DNA of 64,000 bases from Candidatus Woesearchaeota archaeon (GTDB lineage: Archaea; Nanobdellota; Nanobdellia; Woesearchaeales; JAFGUC01), in NCBI GenBank assembly GCA_016938695.1, contig JAFGUC010000006.1, forward strand, positions 347,491 to 411,490, given 5' to 3'. The notes below the pieces were generated by a model. It worked only from the letters and a program-made list of their open reading frames with translations, had not been told where the DNA came from and did not search any database. The translations under genes were made by a program, and so were the position numbers. This document shows, one piece after another, positions 1 through 9,205 of this stretch; position 1 is the stretch's first letter; the number at the start of each line of letters is the position of its first letter.

Positions 1-408
1 AGTTATGAAGAAATTTGATGTTTCGTAGTAATCTAGTATTTTTGTGTCTTTTATTATGTGATTTAGCATAATGTCGTGGTTTCCTTTAATTATAATGAGT
101 TCTTTGGCGATTTCTTTTTTTATTAGGTTGATTATTTTTTCAGCAGCTTGAGTTACTTTGTTATCAAGTTTAGAGAATTCATGGAAAAAATCTCCATTGA
201 TTATGAATATATCCAATTTTTTTTTATTAGTTTCTTTTAGTTCTTTTATTATGTCATTGACTTGATTATCTATTATGTGGATTCCTTTTTTGTTTAGAAG
301 TCTGATATAACCTATGTGAGTATCTGCGATTATTCCTATTGTCTTGCTATCATCTTTTAGAAATAATTGAAGTCTGTCTAAGTATATCTTTGAATTTATC
401 TTTATCAT
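1..408 (-). CDS. Calcineurin-like metallophosphoesterase, 3' end outside window
   Basis: Translating the minus strand from the ATG at 408 gives 136 residues that run open off the window edge. Three metallophosphoesterase motifs appear in order: DTH (residues 29-31), GDFFHE (72-77) and GNHD (109-112). In this family these supply ligands for a two-metal centre that hydrolyses phosphoesters. The substrate cannot be told, because the His-rich C-terminal motifs lie outside the window. The start codon overlaps the stop of the upstream gene as ATGA (405-408), so the two are probably translationally coupled. It is the last visible gene of the minus-strand operon that begins at 1637. Confidence 0.85.
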   Translation of the reverse strand, partial: MIKINSKIYLDRLQLFLKDDSKTIGIIADTHIGYIRLLNKKGIHIIDNQVNDIIKELKETNKKKLDIFIINGDFFHEFSKLDNKVTQAAEKIINLIKKEIAKELIIIKGNHDIMLNHIIKDTKILDYYETSNFFIT

Positions 409-722
409 TTTTTACTATATTTTGTCGCAATGTAGTTTATTATGATTCCATATACAATTCCTGCAAAAAAATCAGGTGTATCTTTAAATGCTGTTGCAAT
501 GTAGAAAGAACTACTCATGATAAATCCTAAAATTGTGCCCTTGAATTTAAAATTTTTATGAGCTAAGCCAATCACTAATCCTATTAACACTCGATTTATC
601 CATGTTGCAAGAATAAATATTTCATTCCCTTTGAATCCTGATCTGAAACTTATTCCAATTATACAAAAGATTCCTAATAACGCTCCTGTTATTAAGGACA
701 AAGTTATTCTATTCAGTTTCAT
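405..722 (-). CDS. Small polytopic membrane protein, unknown function
   Basis: The product has 105 residues and is very hydrophobic, with three to four likely membrane segments (about 7-26, 36-53, 63-80 and 84-99) and a short Lys-rich tail. I recognise no family. Its start overlaps the end of the Nudix gene by 14 bases and its stop forms ATGA with the metallophosphoesterase start, so it sits inside a tight operon. The glycines in the helices and the basic loops suggest a small inner-membrane protein, but no function can be assigned. Confidence 0.7.
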   Translation of the reverse strand: MKLNRITLSLITGALLGIFCIIGISFRSGFKGNEIFILATWINRVLIGLVIGLAHKNFKFKGTILGFIMSSSFYIATAFKDTPDFFAGIVYGIIINYIATKYSKK

Positions 723-1134
723 TGTGTTTCTTGAATGCTTCTTTTACAAGTGTTCTTATCGGTTCTTCTAAATCATTTATATTTTCTTTTGAAATCCATT
801 TGTAATCGTTAATTTCATCTTTTTGAATTCTTAGATTATCTGTGTTGTTTGTTTTGCATAGAAAATCGTAGTTTATTTTGTTTTTTTGTGTGAATATGTA
901 AAATGGTTTTGGTTGAATTTGAACGTCTTTACTGATTTCTTTGAAATAGTTGTAGTATTCAAGAAATTCTACATCTAAATTAACTTCTTCTTTTACTTCT
1001 CTAATTACTGTGTCTTTTGGAGTTTCATTATCCTCTGAATGTCCACCGACAGGAAGCCATCTACCTAGTTTTTTGTGATTGATTAAGAGAAGTTTATCGT
1101 TATAAAAAATAAATGCGGTTGCAGTTGTCTTCAT
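709..1134 (-). CDS. Nudix hydrolase
   Basis: A 141-residue single-domain Nudix protein. The Nudix box lies at residues 31-53: G, five residues, E37, seven residues, then REVKEEVNL, which supplies the metal-binding REUxEE glutamates. The usual glycine after EE is replaced by V-N. Such enzymes hydrolyse a nucleoside diphosphate linked to another group; the RWLPVGGHSE lead-in is common in broad-specificity members, so the substrate is open. It follows the VanX-like gene after 17 bases and overlaps the small membrane protein by 14 bases. Confidence 0.9.
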   Translation of the reverse strand: MKTTATAFIFYNDKLLLINHKKLGRWLPVGGHSEDNETPKDTVIREVKEEVNLDVEFLEYYNYFKEISKDVQIQPKPFYIFTQKNKINYDFLCKTNNTDNLRIQKDEINDYKWISKENINDLEEPIRTLVKEAFKKHNETE

Positions 1135-1151
1135 AAACTTGTTTTATTCTT

Positions 1152-1637
1152 TTAGTTTAAATTATTTATGTAATCAAAATGCCACCATTCGTATTCATTT
1201 TGCTTGAATCCGTGTTTTTCCATTGCTGATTTTAGAAGGTTTCGGTTTTTTATTTTATTTTCTGGTAAGTTGTTATAATTGGGATTTGCTTTTTCATTGA
1301 ATTCATCAAAATCTGTTGGCATTTCTTGGTTGCTTAGTGTTACGTCTACTGCTATTCCTTGTGAATGATTTGAGAATTCGCTAACAAAGTTCGGATCATT
1401 TATTATGGATTTTAATATTTCTTGGACTTCTATGGGCCTATATGCATCCCAAATTTTTAGAGTCATGTTGTTTTTTTCTAGATCTTGTTGGACTTTGTCT
1501 AGCGCTAGTGCTACATCTTGTCTTAGTAAGCAATCATTTGATTTGTAGAGAACTTGATTTGTGAAATTGTTTTTACTTGCGTATCTTAAATCAATTACTA
1601 TGTTTTTGTTGATTTCTGTAATGTTGACTAACTGCAT
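1152..1637 (-). CDS. D-Ala-D-Ala dipeptidase (VanX/DdpX family, peptidase M15D)
   Basis: The 161-residue product has the complete VanX active-site pattern: DAYRP (64-68, catalytic Arg67), SNHSQGIAVD with zinc ligands His91 and Asp98 seven residues apart, and EWWHFDY with Glu150 as general base and His153 as third zinc ligand. VanX-type enzymes cleave D-Ala-D-Ala or related dipeptides. No signal peptide is visible, so it is probably cytoplasmic. It is slightly shorter than typical VanX (about 200). As first gene of the operon it has a TATA-like element (AATTTTATAAA on the minus strand) about 30 bases upstream. The enzyme is bacterial in origin; archaea lack D-Ala-D-Ala murein, so it may act on scavenged or partner-derived peptides. 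Confidence 0.9.
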   Translation of the reverse strand: MQLVNITEINKNIVIDLRYASKNNFTNQVLYKSNDCLLRQDVALALDKVQQDLEKNNMTLKIWDAYRPIEVQEILKSIINDPNFVSEFSNHSQGIAVDVTLSNQEMPTDFDEFNEKANPNYNNLPENKIKNRNLLKSAMEKHGFKQNEYEWWHFDYINNLN

Positions 1638-1752
1638 TATGATTTTGTTGTGTTGGATGGTTTATAAAATTTATTTTTCCAAAAACTTTTTAAAACAATC
1701 AGTTACAAAACAGATATGAAAATTTACTATTATTTATTTTCAATATTGAAAA

Positions 1753-4653
1753 ATGATTACAACAATTGAACATCCAAACACAAAAGAAGAACTTGATAAT
1801 ATATTGAATCCTTTGGTAAAGAAGTGGTTCTACTCTCGATTTAGTTCGTACTCTTTGCCACAGTTGTTTGGTGTTATGAAGATTCATTCGCGTGAGAATG
1901 TTTTGGTTAGTGCACCAACTGGAGCTACAAAAAGTCTTACTTCATTTATGTCTGTATTAAATGAGCTGGTTGATTCTTCTATTCAAAATGTTCTAGAAAA
2001 GAAGATATATTGTGTTTATGTCTCGCCGTTAAAATCATTGAATAATGATGTAGAAAGAAATTTGTCGAAACCTTTGGAAGAAATGAATGCTTTGTATGGT
2101 AAAGATTTGGGAATTCGTGTCATGGTTCGTACTGGCGATACAACAACAAAAGAAAAGAGTTATATGTTAAAAAATCCACCTCATATCTTGATTACAACTC
2201 CTGAAAGCCTGTCTATTATGCTTGCATCAAAAAAATTCAAAGAAAATTTTTCTAATGTTGAGTGGGTAATTGTTGATGAGATTCATTCTTTTGCTGAGAA
2301 TAAACGTGGTGTTAGTCTATCATTGTCTTTGGAATTTTTACAAAAAATTTCTCCTGGTATTTGTCGTGTTGGGTTGTCTGCAACGGTAAGCCCTATTGAA
2401 GAGGTTGCTAAGTTTTTAGTTGGAACTAACCGAGATTGTAAGATTGTTGATGTCAATTATATTAAAGGAAAAGATATTGATGTTTTAACTCCTGTTGATG
2501 ATTTCTTGAAGTATGATTATGATTTTATTGATAGAAAACTTTATGCGTTGATTGATAAGTTAATTCAAGAGCATAAAACTACTTTAATTTTTACAAATAC
2601 TAGATCTGCAACTGAAAAGGTCGTGAATCATTTAGTTGAAAAATTTCCGGGTAATTATTCAATTTTAGAGGATGGAAAAAGAATTGGTGCACATCACAGT
2701 TCATTATCTAAAGAACATCGTTTAGAAATTGAACAAGGTTTACGTGAAGGTAAACTTAAATGTGTTGTTTGTTCTACGTCACTTGAACTTGGAATTGATA
2801 TTGGTTATATTGATTTAGTAATTTTACTAGGCAGTCCTAAAAGTGTTGCACGAGGATTGCAAAGGATTGGACGTGCAGGACACCAATTAAAAAGTGTAAC
2901 TAAGGGCAGAATTGTTGTTCTTGATCGTGATGATTTAGTTGAATGTGCTATTTTATTGAAGAATTCTCTTGAGACCAAAATTGACAGAATTCATATTCCT
3001 CGTAATAGTTTAGATGTATTAGCACAAGCTGTTATTGGTTCTACTTTTGTTTTTAGCGATATTGTAGTTAAGGATTTATTTGATATGGTTAAAGAGTCAT
3101 ATTGTTACTCTGGTTTGAAATATGAAGATTTCTTTGAGATAATTGAGTATCTTTCTGGAGAATATATTGAATTGGAAAAGAGACATTTTTATGCGAAGAT
3201 AAGGTTTGATAAAGAAACACGAATGATTATGCCTAAAGGAAAGTTGGGACGGGTTTTGTATATGACTAATGCTGGTACTATTCCAGATTCTAGTGGTGTT
3301 AGTGTTAAAATTGGAGAAAATGTTTTAGGTGTTGTTGAAGAGGCATTTGCTGAAAATTTACGTGCTGGTGATATTTTTGTTCTTGGCGGAAGTTGTTATC
3401 GATTTAAGTTTACACGTGGACAAACTATGCAAGTTGCTGCAGCTGACGGTCGAAAGCCAACGGTTCCAAATTGGTTTTCACAGATGCTCCCGTTAAGTTT
3501 TGATTTGGCTTTAGATATTGGTCGATTTAGACGTCTTGTTTCGGAGAAAATTAACGATTCTGATGTTGTTGATTTCATTAGAACGTATACTGGTGTTTCA
3601 AAAGAATCTGCTTTGGCAATTTTTCAATATTTTGCAGTTCAAGCAGAATATGCGCTAATTCCAAGTGACAGAGAAATTCTAATCGAAGAATATTACGATT
3701 CTGATTTTGATAAACACTATTTTGTTTTTCACGCATTATTTGGTCGGCGTGTGTTGGATTGTTTATCGCGTGCAGTTGCTTTTGCAATTGGAAGAAAGAC
3801 ACACAATGATGTAGAAATTGGATTAAATGATAATGGATTTTATGTTGCAATTGATGGATCTATATCTTTACATGAGGTTAAATCACTTTTTATGTATTTG
3901 GCTACTGAGAATTTATACGATGTAATGAAGAATGCAATTGAATCAACTGAGATTTTGGCTCGTCGTTTTAGGCATTGTGCCAGTCGCTCTTTTTTGATTC
4001 TACGAAACTATATGGGTAATTCAAAAAATGTTGGTCGACAACAAGTTTCAAGTAAATTAATCTATAATGCAGTTAGGTCTATTAATGAGAATTTTGTAAT
4101 AATTAAAGAAGCACGTCGTGAGGTTTTAGAAGATGTCATGGATGTAGAAAATGCTACTAAAGTTTTACAAGCGGTTAAGGATAACAAGATTAAGGTTTTA
4201 ACTATTACTACACAGGTTCCATCACCCTTTGCAACTAATTTAGTTTTGCAAGGTTTTAGTGATGTGTTGAAGGCTTCTGATAGACTAGAATTTTTGAAAA
4301 ATATGCATAATATGGTTCTTGCAAAGATATCGTTAAAACCTAAGACTAATACTTCTAAATTTAGTTATGATGAATTTTGGACAAGAAAAGAAGAAGATTT
4401 GGGTATTAAAGAATTTGAGAATATTGAAAAAATACGTCGAGAGTTTAAGGAATATGCAGAAACTCATGATGTCGATTTATTGTTTGTTAAGGATATGAAT
4501 AAAATTTTTGTAGGGGATTATCATAAAGTCCGGACAAAGACATATGATTTTCTAGAGAGTTTATTGAGTGAGGATATTTCTGAGTCTTTGAAAAAATTTG
4601 TAAATGTTGCTTTGATAGAGATTTCTAAAGTCAACGAAGAAATAGTTAAGTAG
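1753..4653 (+). CDS. lhr: Lhr-type superfamily 2 DNA helicase (ATP-dependent)
   Basis: The 966 residues have the Lhr layout: an aromatic/Q-motif region (28-45), motif I (54-61), DEIH motif II (about 173), SAT motif III (about 207), a second RecA domain with ELGIDIG and the motif VI QRIGRAGHQ, then the winged-helix and Lhr core and an extended C-terminal region (about 400-966). Archaeal Lhr proteins translocate 3'-5' on DNA and unwind forks and RNA:DNA hybrids in repair. Motif I reads SAPTGATKS, where the usual form is APTGSGKT: the Lys is kept but the second glycine is Thr. It may be co-expressed with the following RecB-like nuclease 44 bases downstream, though that gene has its own TATA element. 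Confidence 0.93.
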   Translation: MITTIEHPNTKEELDNILNPLVKKWFYSRFSSYSLPQLFGVMKIHSRENVLVSAPTGATKSLTSFMSVLNELVDSSIQNVLEKKIYCVYVSPLKSLNNDVERNLSKPLEEMNALYGKDLGIRVMVRTGDTTTKEKSYMLKNPPHILITTPESLSIMLASKKFKENFSNVEWVIVDEIHSFAENKRGVSLSLSLEFLQKISPGICRVGLSATVSPIEEVAKFLVGTNRDCKIVDVNYIKGKDIDVLTPVDDFLKYDYDFIDRKLYALIDKLIQEHKTTLIFTNTRSATEKVVNHLVEKFPGNYSILEDGKRIGAHHSSLSKEHRLEIEQGLREGKLKCVVCSTSLELGIDIGYIDLVILLGSPKSVARGLQRIGRAGHQLKSVTKGRIVVLDRDDLVECAILLKNSLETKIDRIHIPRNSLDVLAQAVIGSTFVFSDIVVKDLFDMVKESYCYSGLKYEDFFEIIEYLSGEYIELEKRHFYAKIRFDKETRMIMPKGKLGRVLYMTNAGTIPDSSGVSVKIGENVLGVVEEAFAENLRAGDIFVLGGSCYRFKFTRGQTMQVAAADGRKPTVPNWFSQMLPLSFDLALDIGRFRRLVSEKINDSDVVDFIRTYTGVSKESALAIFQYFAVQAEYALIPSDREILIEEYYDSDFDKHYFVFHALFGRRVLDCLSRAVAFAIGRKTHNDVEIGLNDNGFYVAIDGSISLHEVKSLFMYLATENLYDVMKNAIESTEILARRFRHCASRSFLILRNYMGNSKNVGRQQVSSKLIYNAVRSINENFVIIKEARREVLEDVMDVENATKVLQAVKDNKIKVLTITTQVPSPFATNLVLQGFSDVLKASDRLEFLKNMHNMVLAKISLKPKTNTSKFSYDEFWTRKEEDLGIKEFENIEKIRREFKEYAETHDVDLLFVKDMNKIFVGDYHKVRTKTYDFLESLLSEDISESLKKFVNVALIEISKVNEEIVK

Positions 4654-4697
4654 ATAATTCATAATTTTTATAAGTACAATATGATAATCTTTTCTTA

Positions 4698-5480
4698 ATG
4701 GCATATTTTTCATACTCAAAACTTGGAACATTTAAGCAATGTAAGTATAAATTTAAGTTGCAATACATTGAAAAGGTTGAAGTTGACATTCAAACTACAA
4801 TTGAGATGTATATGGGCCAAATGGTTCATTTTGCATTACAAAAATTGTATGAAAGTGTGAATTCTGGAAATGTTTTGACTCGTGAATTATTATTATCGTT
4901 GTATGACAAGGAATGGTTTTCTAATTGGAAAGGTAATGTCTTAATTGTTAATAGGAATTATGTTATGGAAGATTATTTGCTTAAAGGACGTAAGTTTATT
5001 TCTGAATATTACGAGCATTATAAACCATTTAACCAATTTAAGACAATTGGTCTAGAGACTAGTGATTTTTTGACTCTTCAAAACGGAGATAAGTATTCTG
5101 TCAGAATTGATCGACTTGCAAAGGATTCTGATGGTAATTATTATGTGTGTGATTATAAAACAAATAATTCACTTAAATCTCAAGATGAATTAGATTCTGA
5201 TGAACAACTTGCAATGTATTCATTATGGGTCCATAATAAATTTGATGATTGTAAATCAGTAAAATTAATTTGGTATTTTTTAGCGCACGATACTGAAATG
5301 ATTTCCGAGAGAAGTACTGAACAACTTAATAAGTTACATGATGATGTTGTTTCGTTAATTTCAGAGGTTAAAAGTTGTAAAGATTTTCCAACTAATCCTT
5401 CAAAATTATGTGATTGGTGTATTTACAAAGGAATGTGTCCTGCTTTTGGATTAAAGCAAAGTACGTTGTTTGATTTTTGA
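4698..5480 (+). CDS. PD-(D/E)XK nuclease of the RecB/Cas4-like family with Fe-S cysteines
   Basis: A 260-residue protein of the PDDEXK_1 type. It starts FSYSKLGTFKQCKYKF (first cluster cysteine near residue 15), has the nuclease core VRIDRLAKD followed by CDYKTNN (the D and K of the DxK motif) and QLAMYSLWV, and ends with CDWCIYKGMCP, three further cysteines. Four cysteines in this arrangement bind a [4Fe-4S] cluster in AddB and Cas4 relatives. The protein probably processes DNA ends in repair together with the Lhr helicase just upstream. A TATA-like TTTTATAAG lies about 25 bases before the ATG, which suggests a leaderless start. No cas genes are near, so a CRISPR role is unlikely. Confidence 0.9.
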   Translation: MAYFSYSKLGTFKQCKYKFKLQYIEKVEVDIQTTIEMYMGQMVHFALQKLYESVNSGNVLTRELLLSLYDKEWFSNWKGNVLIVNRNYVMEDYLLKGRKFISEYYEHYKPFNQFKTIGLETSDFLTLQNGDKYSVRIDRLAKDSDGNYYVCDYKTNNSLKSQDELDSDEQLAMYSLWVHNKFDDCKSVKLIWYFLAHDTEMISERSTEQLNKLHDDVVSLISEVKSCKDFPTNPSKLCDWCIYKGMCPAFGLKQSTLFDF

Positions 5481-5481
5481 A

Positions 5482-5898
5482 ATGATAATTACAAAACAAT
5501 TTTCGGATTATAGTAAATTAAATGACTTTAGTTTAGATTATGAATTATCTATTCAAGCAAAAATGTTTTTTAAGTTTGTTGAGATTAATTCTTTTGTTAA
5601 TTTTGATTTGATATTTTATGTCGAAGATAAAAAGATACTGGGTGCTGTACTTTTTGTTGGAAATCTTTTAGCAAATATTTTTATTGATAGAAGCTTAGAA
5701 GGGAAAGGTATTGGTGGTCTTTTGATGAAAGAATTATTTACTTTGGCTACTTCTAAAAAATTAGTTAGTATTACTACAAAAGTTATGCCTCATACTGTTA
5801 AATTCTATGAGAAAAATGGTTTTGAAAAAATATCAGATGAAAAAACATCAGGAAATATATTACTAAACCAAGTTACTTTAGTTAAGAAGGTATTGTGA
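5482..5898 (+). CDS. GNAT-family N-acetyltransferase
   Basis: I start it at the ATG at 5482, one base after the upstream stop; an in-frame TTG at 5470 would overlap that gene. The 138 residues end in a typical GNAT acetyl-CoA site: ANIFIDRSLEGKGIGGLLM (the G-K-G-I-G-G pyrophosphate loop at about 75-85) and VKFYEKNGFEKI. The acceptor substrate cannot be read from the sequence. It sits between the nuclease and the transporter with almost no spacing and is probably on the same transcript. Confidence 0.85.
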   Translation: MIITKQFSDYSKLNDFSLDYELSIQAKMFFKFVEINSFVNFDLIFYVEDKKILGAVLFVGNLLANIFIDRSLEGKGIGGLLMKELFTLATSKKLVSITTKVMPHTVKFYEKNGFEKISDEKTSGNILLNQVTLVKKVL

Positions 5899-5899
5899 A

Positions 5900-7817
<1,918 letters not shown>

Positions 7818-7822
7818 TTAAA

Positions 7823-8611
7823 ATGACTGTTTACAAGGGACTTTTACCGATTGTTGAAAAACAAGATGTTGCTTGTTTATTTGATTGTGGTGAAGATATA
7901 TACGATGGATTAGATAGGTTGCATACTTTAAGTATTGATGCTGCTGAGGCTGTCGATGAGTTCTGTAGTCGTTTTGGACATTATACTAAGGCATTAGAAG
8001 CTTCTGTTGTTGTGTATGATTTATTATCATATAAAGGCGTTTTACCAATTGTTGTTGATTCTACAGTTAGAGCATTGGATACTGATGTTGATTGTTTTAA
8101 CACTTTAGGGGATTTTGCAGATTCAATTCTTTATAGATTAAAAGAAGACAATGTTGGAATTTATGAGTTATTAGCTAACAAAGGATTGGAAGAAAAAATT
8201 GCAGGAACTTACACATATAGATTATTTGAATTGCAAAAAGAGGGTGATCTTTGTGTTGTTCCTAGAATTCCTTTTGAGCGATATTCACAGACAGGATATT
8301 TTAGACATCAATTGAATATTGCTCTTACAACTGAAAATTATGAAGAAGCTTGCGTATTAAGAGACGTAATTAATAGTTATGCTGACGAGAAATTACAGCC
8401 ATGGGAATTGATTTCTAGTGATGATCTTACAAGAAGAATGCAGGCAAGTGGTTTGAAACCATTTAGTTTTTCGCCAATTCATTATCCAACAACTTGGGTC
8501 TTAAAGAAGAAACTAGCATTTGAGGTATTAGGTGAAAATTATGAAACTGCTGCTGAAACGCGGTACACGATTCATAAACTTATGGCTTCTAATAATACTC
8601 GGGACTTCTAA
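7823..8611 (+). CDS. Uncharacterised protein with two UVR-like helical motifs
   Basis: I do not recognise the family. The 262 residues are soluble and acidic in the N-terminal half. Two segments look like the UvrB/UvrC (UVR) helical hairpin: LNIALTTENYEEACVLRDVI (about 171-190) and KKLAFEVLGENYETAAETR (about 232-250), both with the AaxxRdxI pattern. UVR motifs mediate protein-protein contact in UvrB-UvrC and in ClpC-type adaptors, so a scaffold or adaptor role is possible; this is inference. The phrase KGLLPIV near the start recurs as KGVLPIV at about 72-78, hinting at an internal duplication. It converges with yjjX with a 23-base overlap. Confidence 0.75.
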   Translation: MTVYKGLLPIVEKQDVACLFDCGEDIYDGLDRLHTLSIDAAEAVDEFCSRFGHYTKALEASVVVYDLLSYKGVLPIVVDSTVRALDTDVDCFNTLGDFADSILYRLKEDNVGIYELLANKGLEEKIAGTYTYRLFELQKEGDLCVVPRIPFERYSQTGYFRHQLNIALTTENYEEACVLRDVINSYADEKLQPWELISSDDLTRRMQASGLKPFSFSPIHYPTTWVLKKKLAFEVLGENYETAAETRYTIHKLMASNNTRDF

Positions 8612-9107
8612 ATATTGCAAGAGCGGATTTTATTGCTTCTCGGAATTCTCCATCTCTGGTTAGTAGATTCTTTGTTAGAATTCCACCAGTTCCAACGGTT
8701 TGTCTAATAGTATCGTCTTTTGCAAGTTCGTGAATAATTGGGCCAAGTTCTTCGCCGTTGTTTATTCTTTCTTCAATTTGTTTAGGAATTAGGATATGTC
8801 CACTTGAACCAATTCCAGTTGTTCCACTTTTATCAATTATTGCAACCCAACCAGATAAAAACATACCATGTTTATTGGTATTTACTGTTCCTTCTAAGCC
8901 AATTCCAAAATCTGCATCTGATACTTTGATTGCTTCTTTTGCTCTGTTGATTGCTCCAGTAATTGCTTCGTTGTCTGAAAGTGGTTGTTCTCTTATTTTT
9001 GAATCGGTTTTCAATGGAATGTATTCTACATTTTCGTATAATTTATCGAATACATCTTTAACGGCTTTGTTTTTAGCTTGATTTTCTGAACCTATTGCGA
9101 TTTTCAT
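8589..9107 (-). CDS. yjjX: Inosine/xanthosine triphosphatase (YjjX, DUF84)
   Basis: A 172-residue house-cleaning NTPase. Recognisable features are the N-terminal KIAIGSENQAKNKAV (phosphate-binding loop), REQPLSDNEAITGAINRA (about 39-56), the acidic GIGLEGTV (about 69-76) and IRQTVGTGGILT. The family hydrolyses ITP/XTP or other non-canonical NTPs and keeps damaged purines out of nucleic acids. A TATA-like element would lie in the 9108-9180 gap, which also holds the promoter of the divergent redox gene. Confidence 0.9.
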   Translation of the reverse strand: MKIAIGSENQAKNKAVKDVFDKLYENVEYIPLKTDSKIREQPLSDNEAITGAINRAKEAIKVSDADFGIGLEGTVNTNKHGMFLSGWVAIIDKSGTTGIGSSGHILIPKQIEERINNGEELGPIIHELAKDDTIRQTVGTGGILTKNLLTRDGEFREAIKSALAIFRSPEYY

Positions 9108-9155
9108 ACGTTTAAGATTTTAGTAAGGGTATAAAAAGTTTTTCTTAAATAACAT

Positions 9156-9199
9156 AAAATATAAAAACCATCTTCGTTTAATGTTATTAAAAGAGGTGA
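9156..9199 (+). promoter_or_regulatory. TATA box and Shine-Dalgarno sequence of the fused redox gene
   Basis: An A/T-rich TATA element (AAATATAAAAA, about 9156-9166) precedes AAAAGAGGTGA at 9189-9199, a strong match to the 16S anti-SD. An identical 17-base ATTAAAAGAGGTGAATT lies before the PAS gene starting at 28771. Counting the six-base spacing seen at 30452, the start should be at 9206, but that codon is GTT. The ATG at 9181 opens only a seven-codon frame. Confidence 0.6.
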
Positions 9200-9205
9200 A
9201 TTAAG

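Noticed and set aside
4698..5480. Cas4 of a CRISPR system
   Set aside because: No cas1, cas2 or repeat array occurs in the window; association with Lhr fits a repair nuclease better.
9181..9204. Seven-codon ATG frame as the start of the redox gene or a leader peptide
   Set aside because: It is out of frame with the FprA domain and too short to judge; it is mentioned only as a possible sign of a frameshift or leader.
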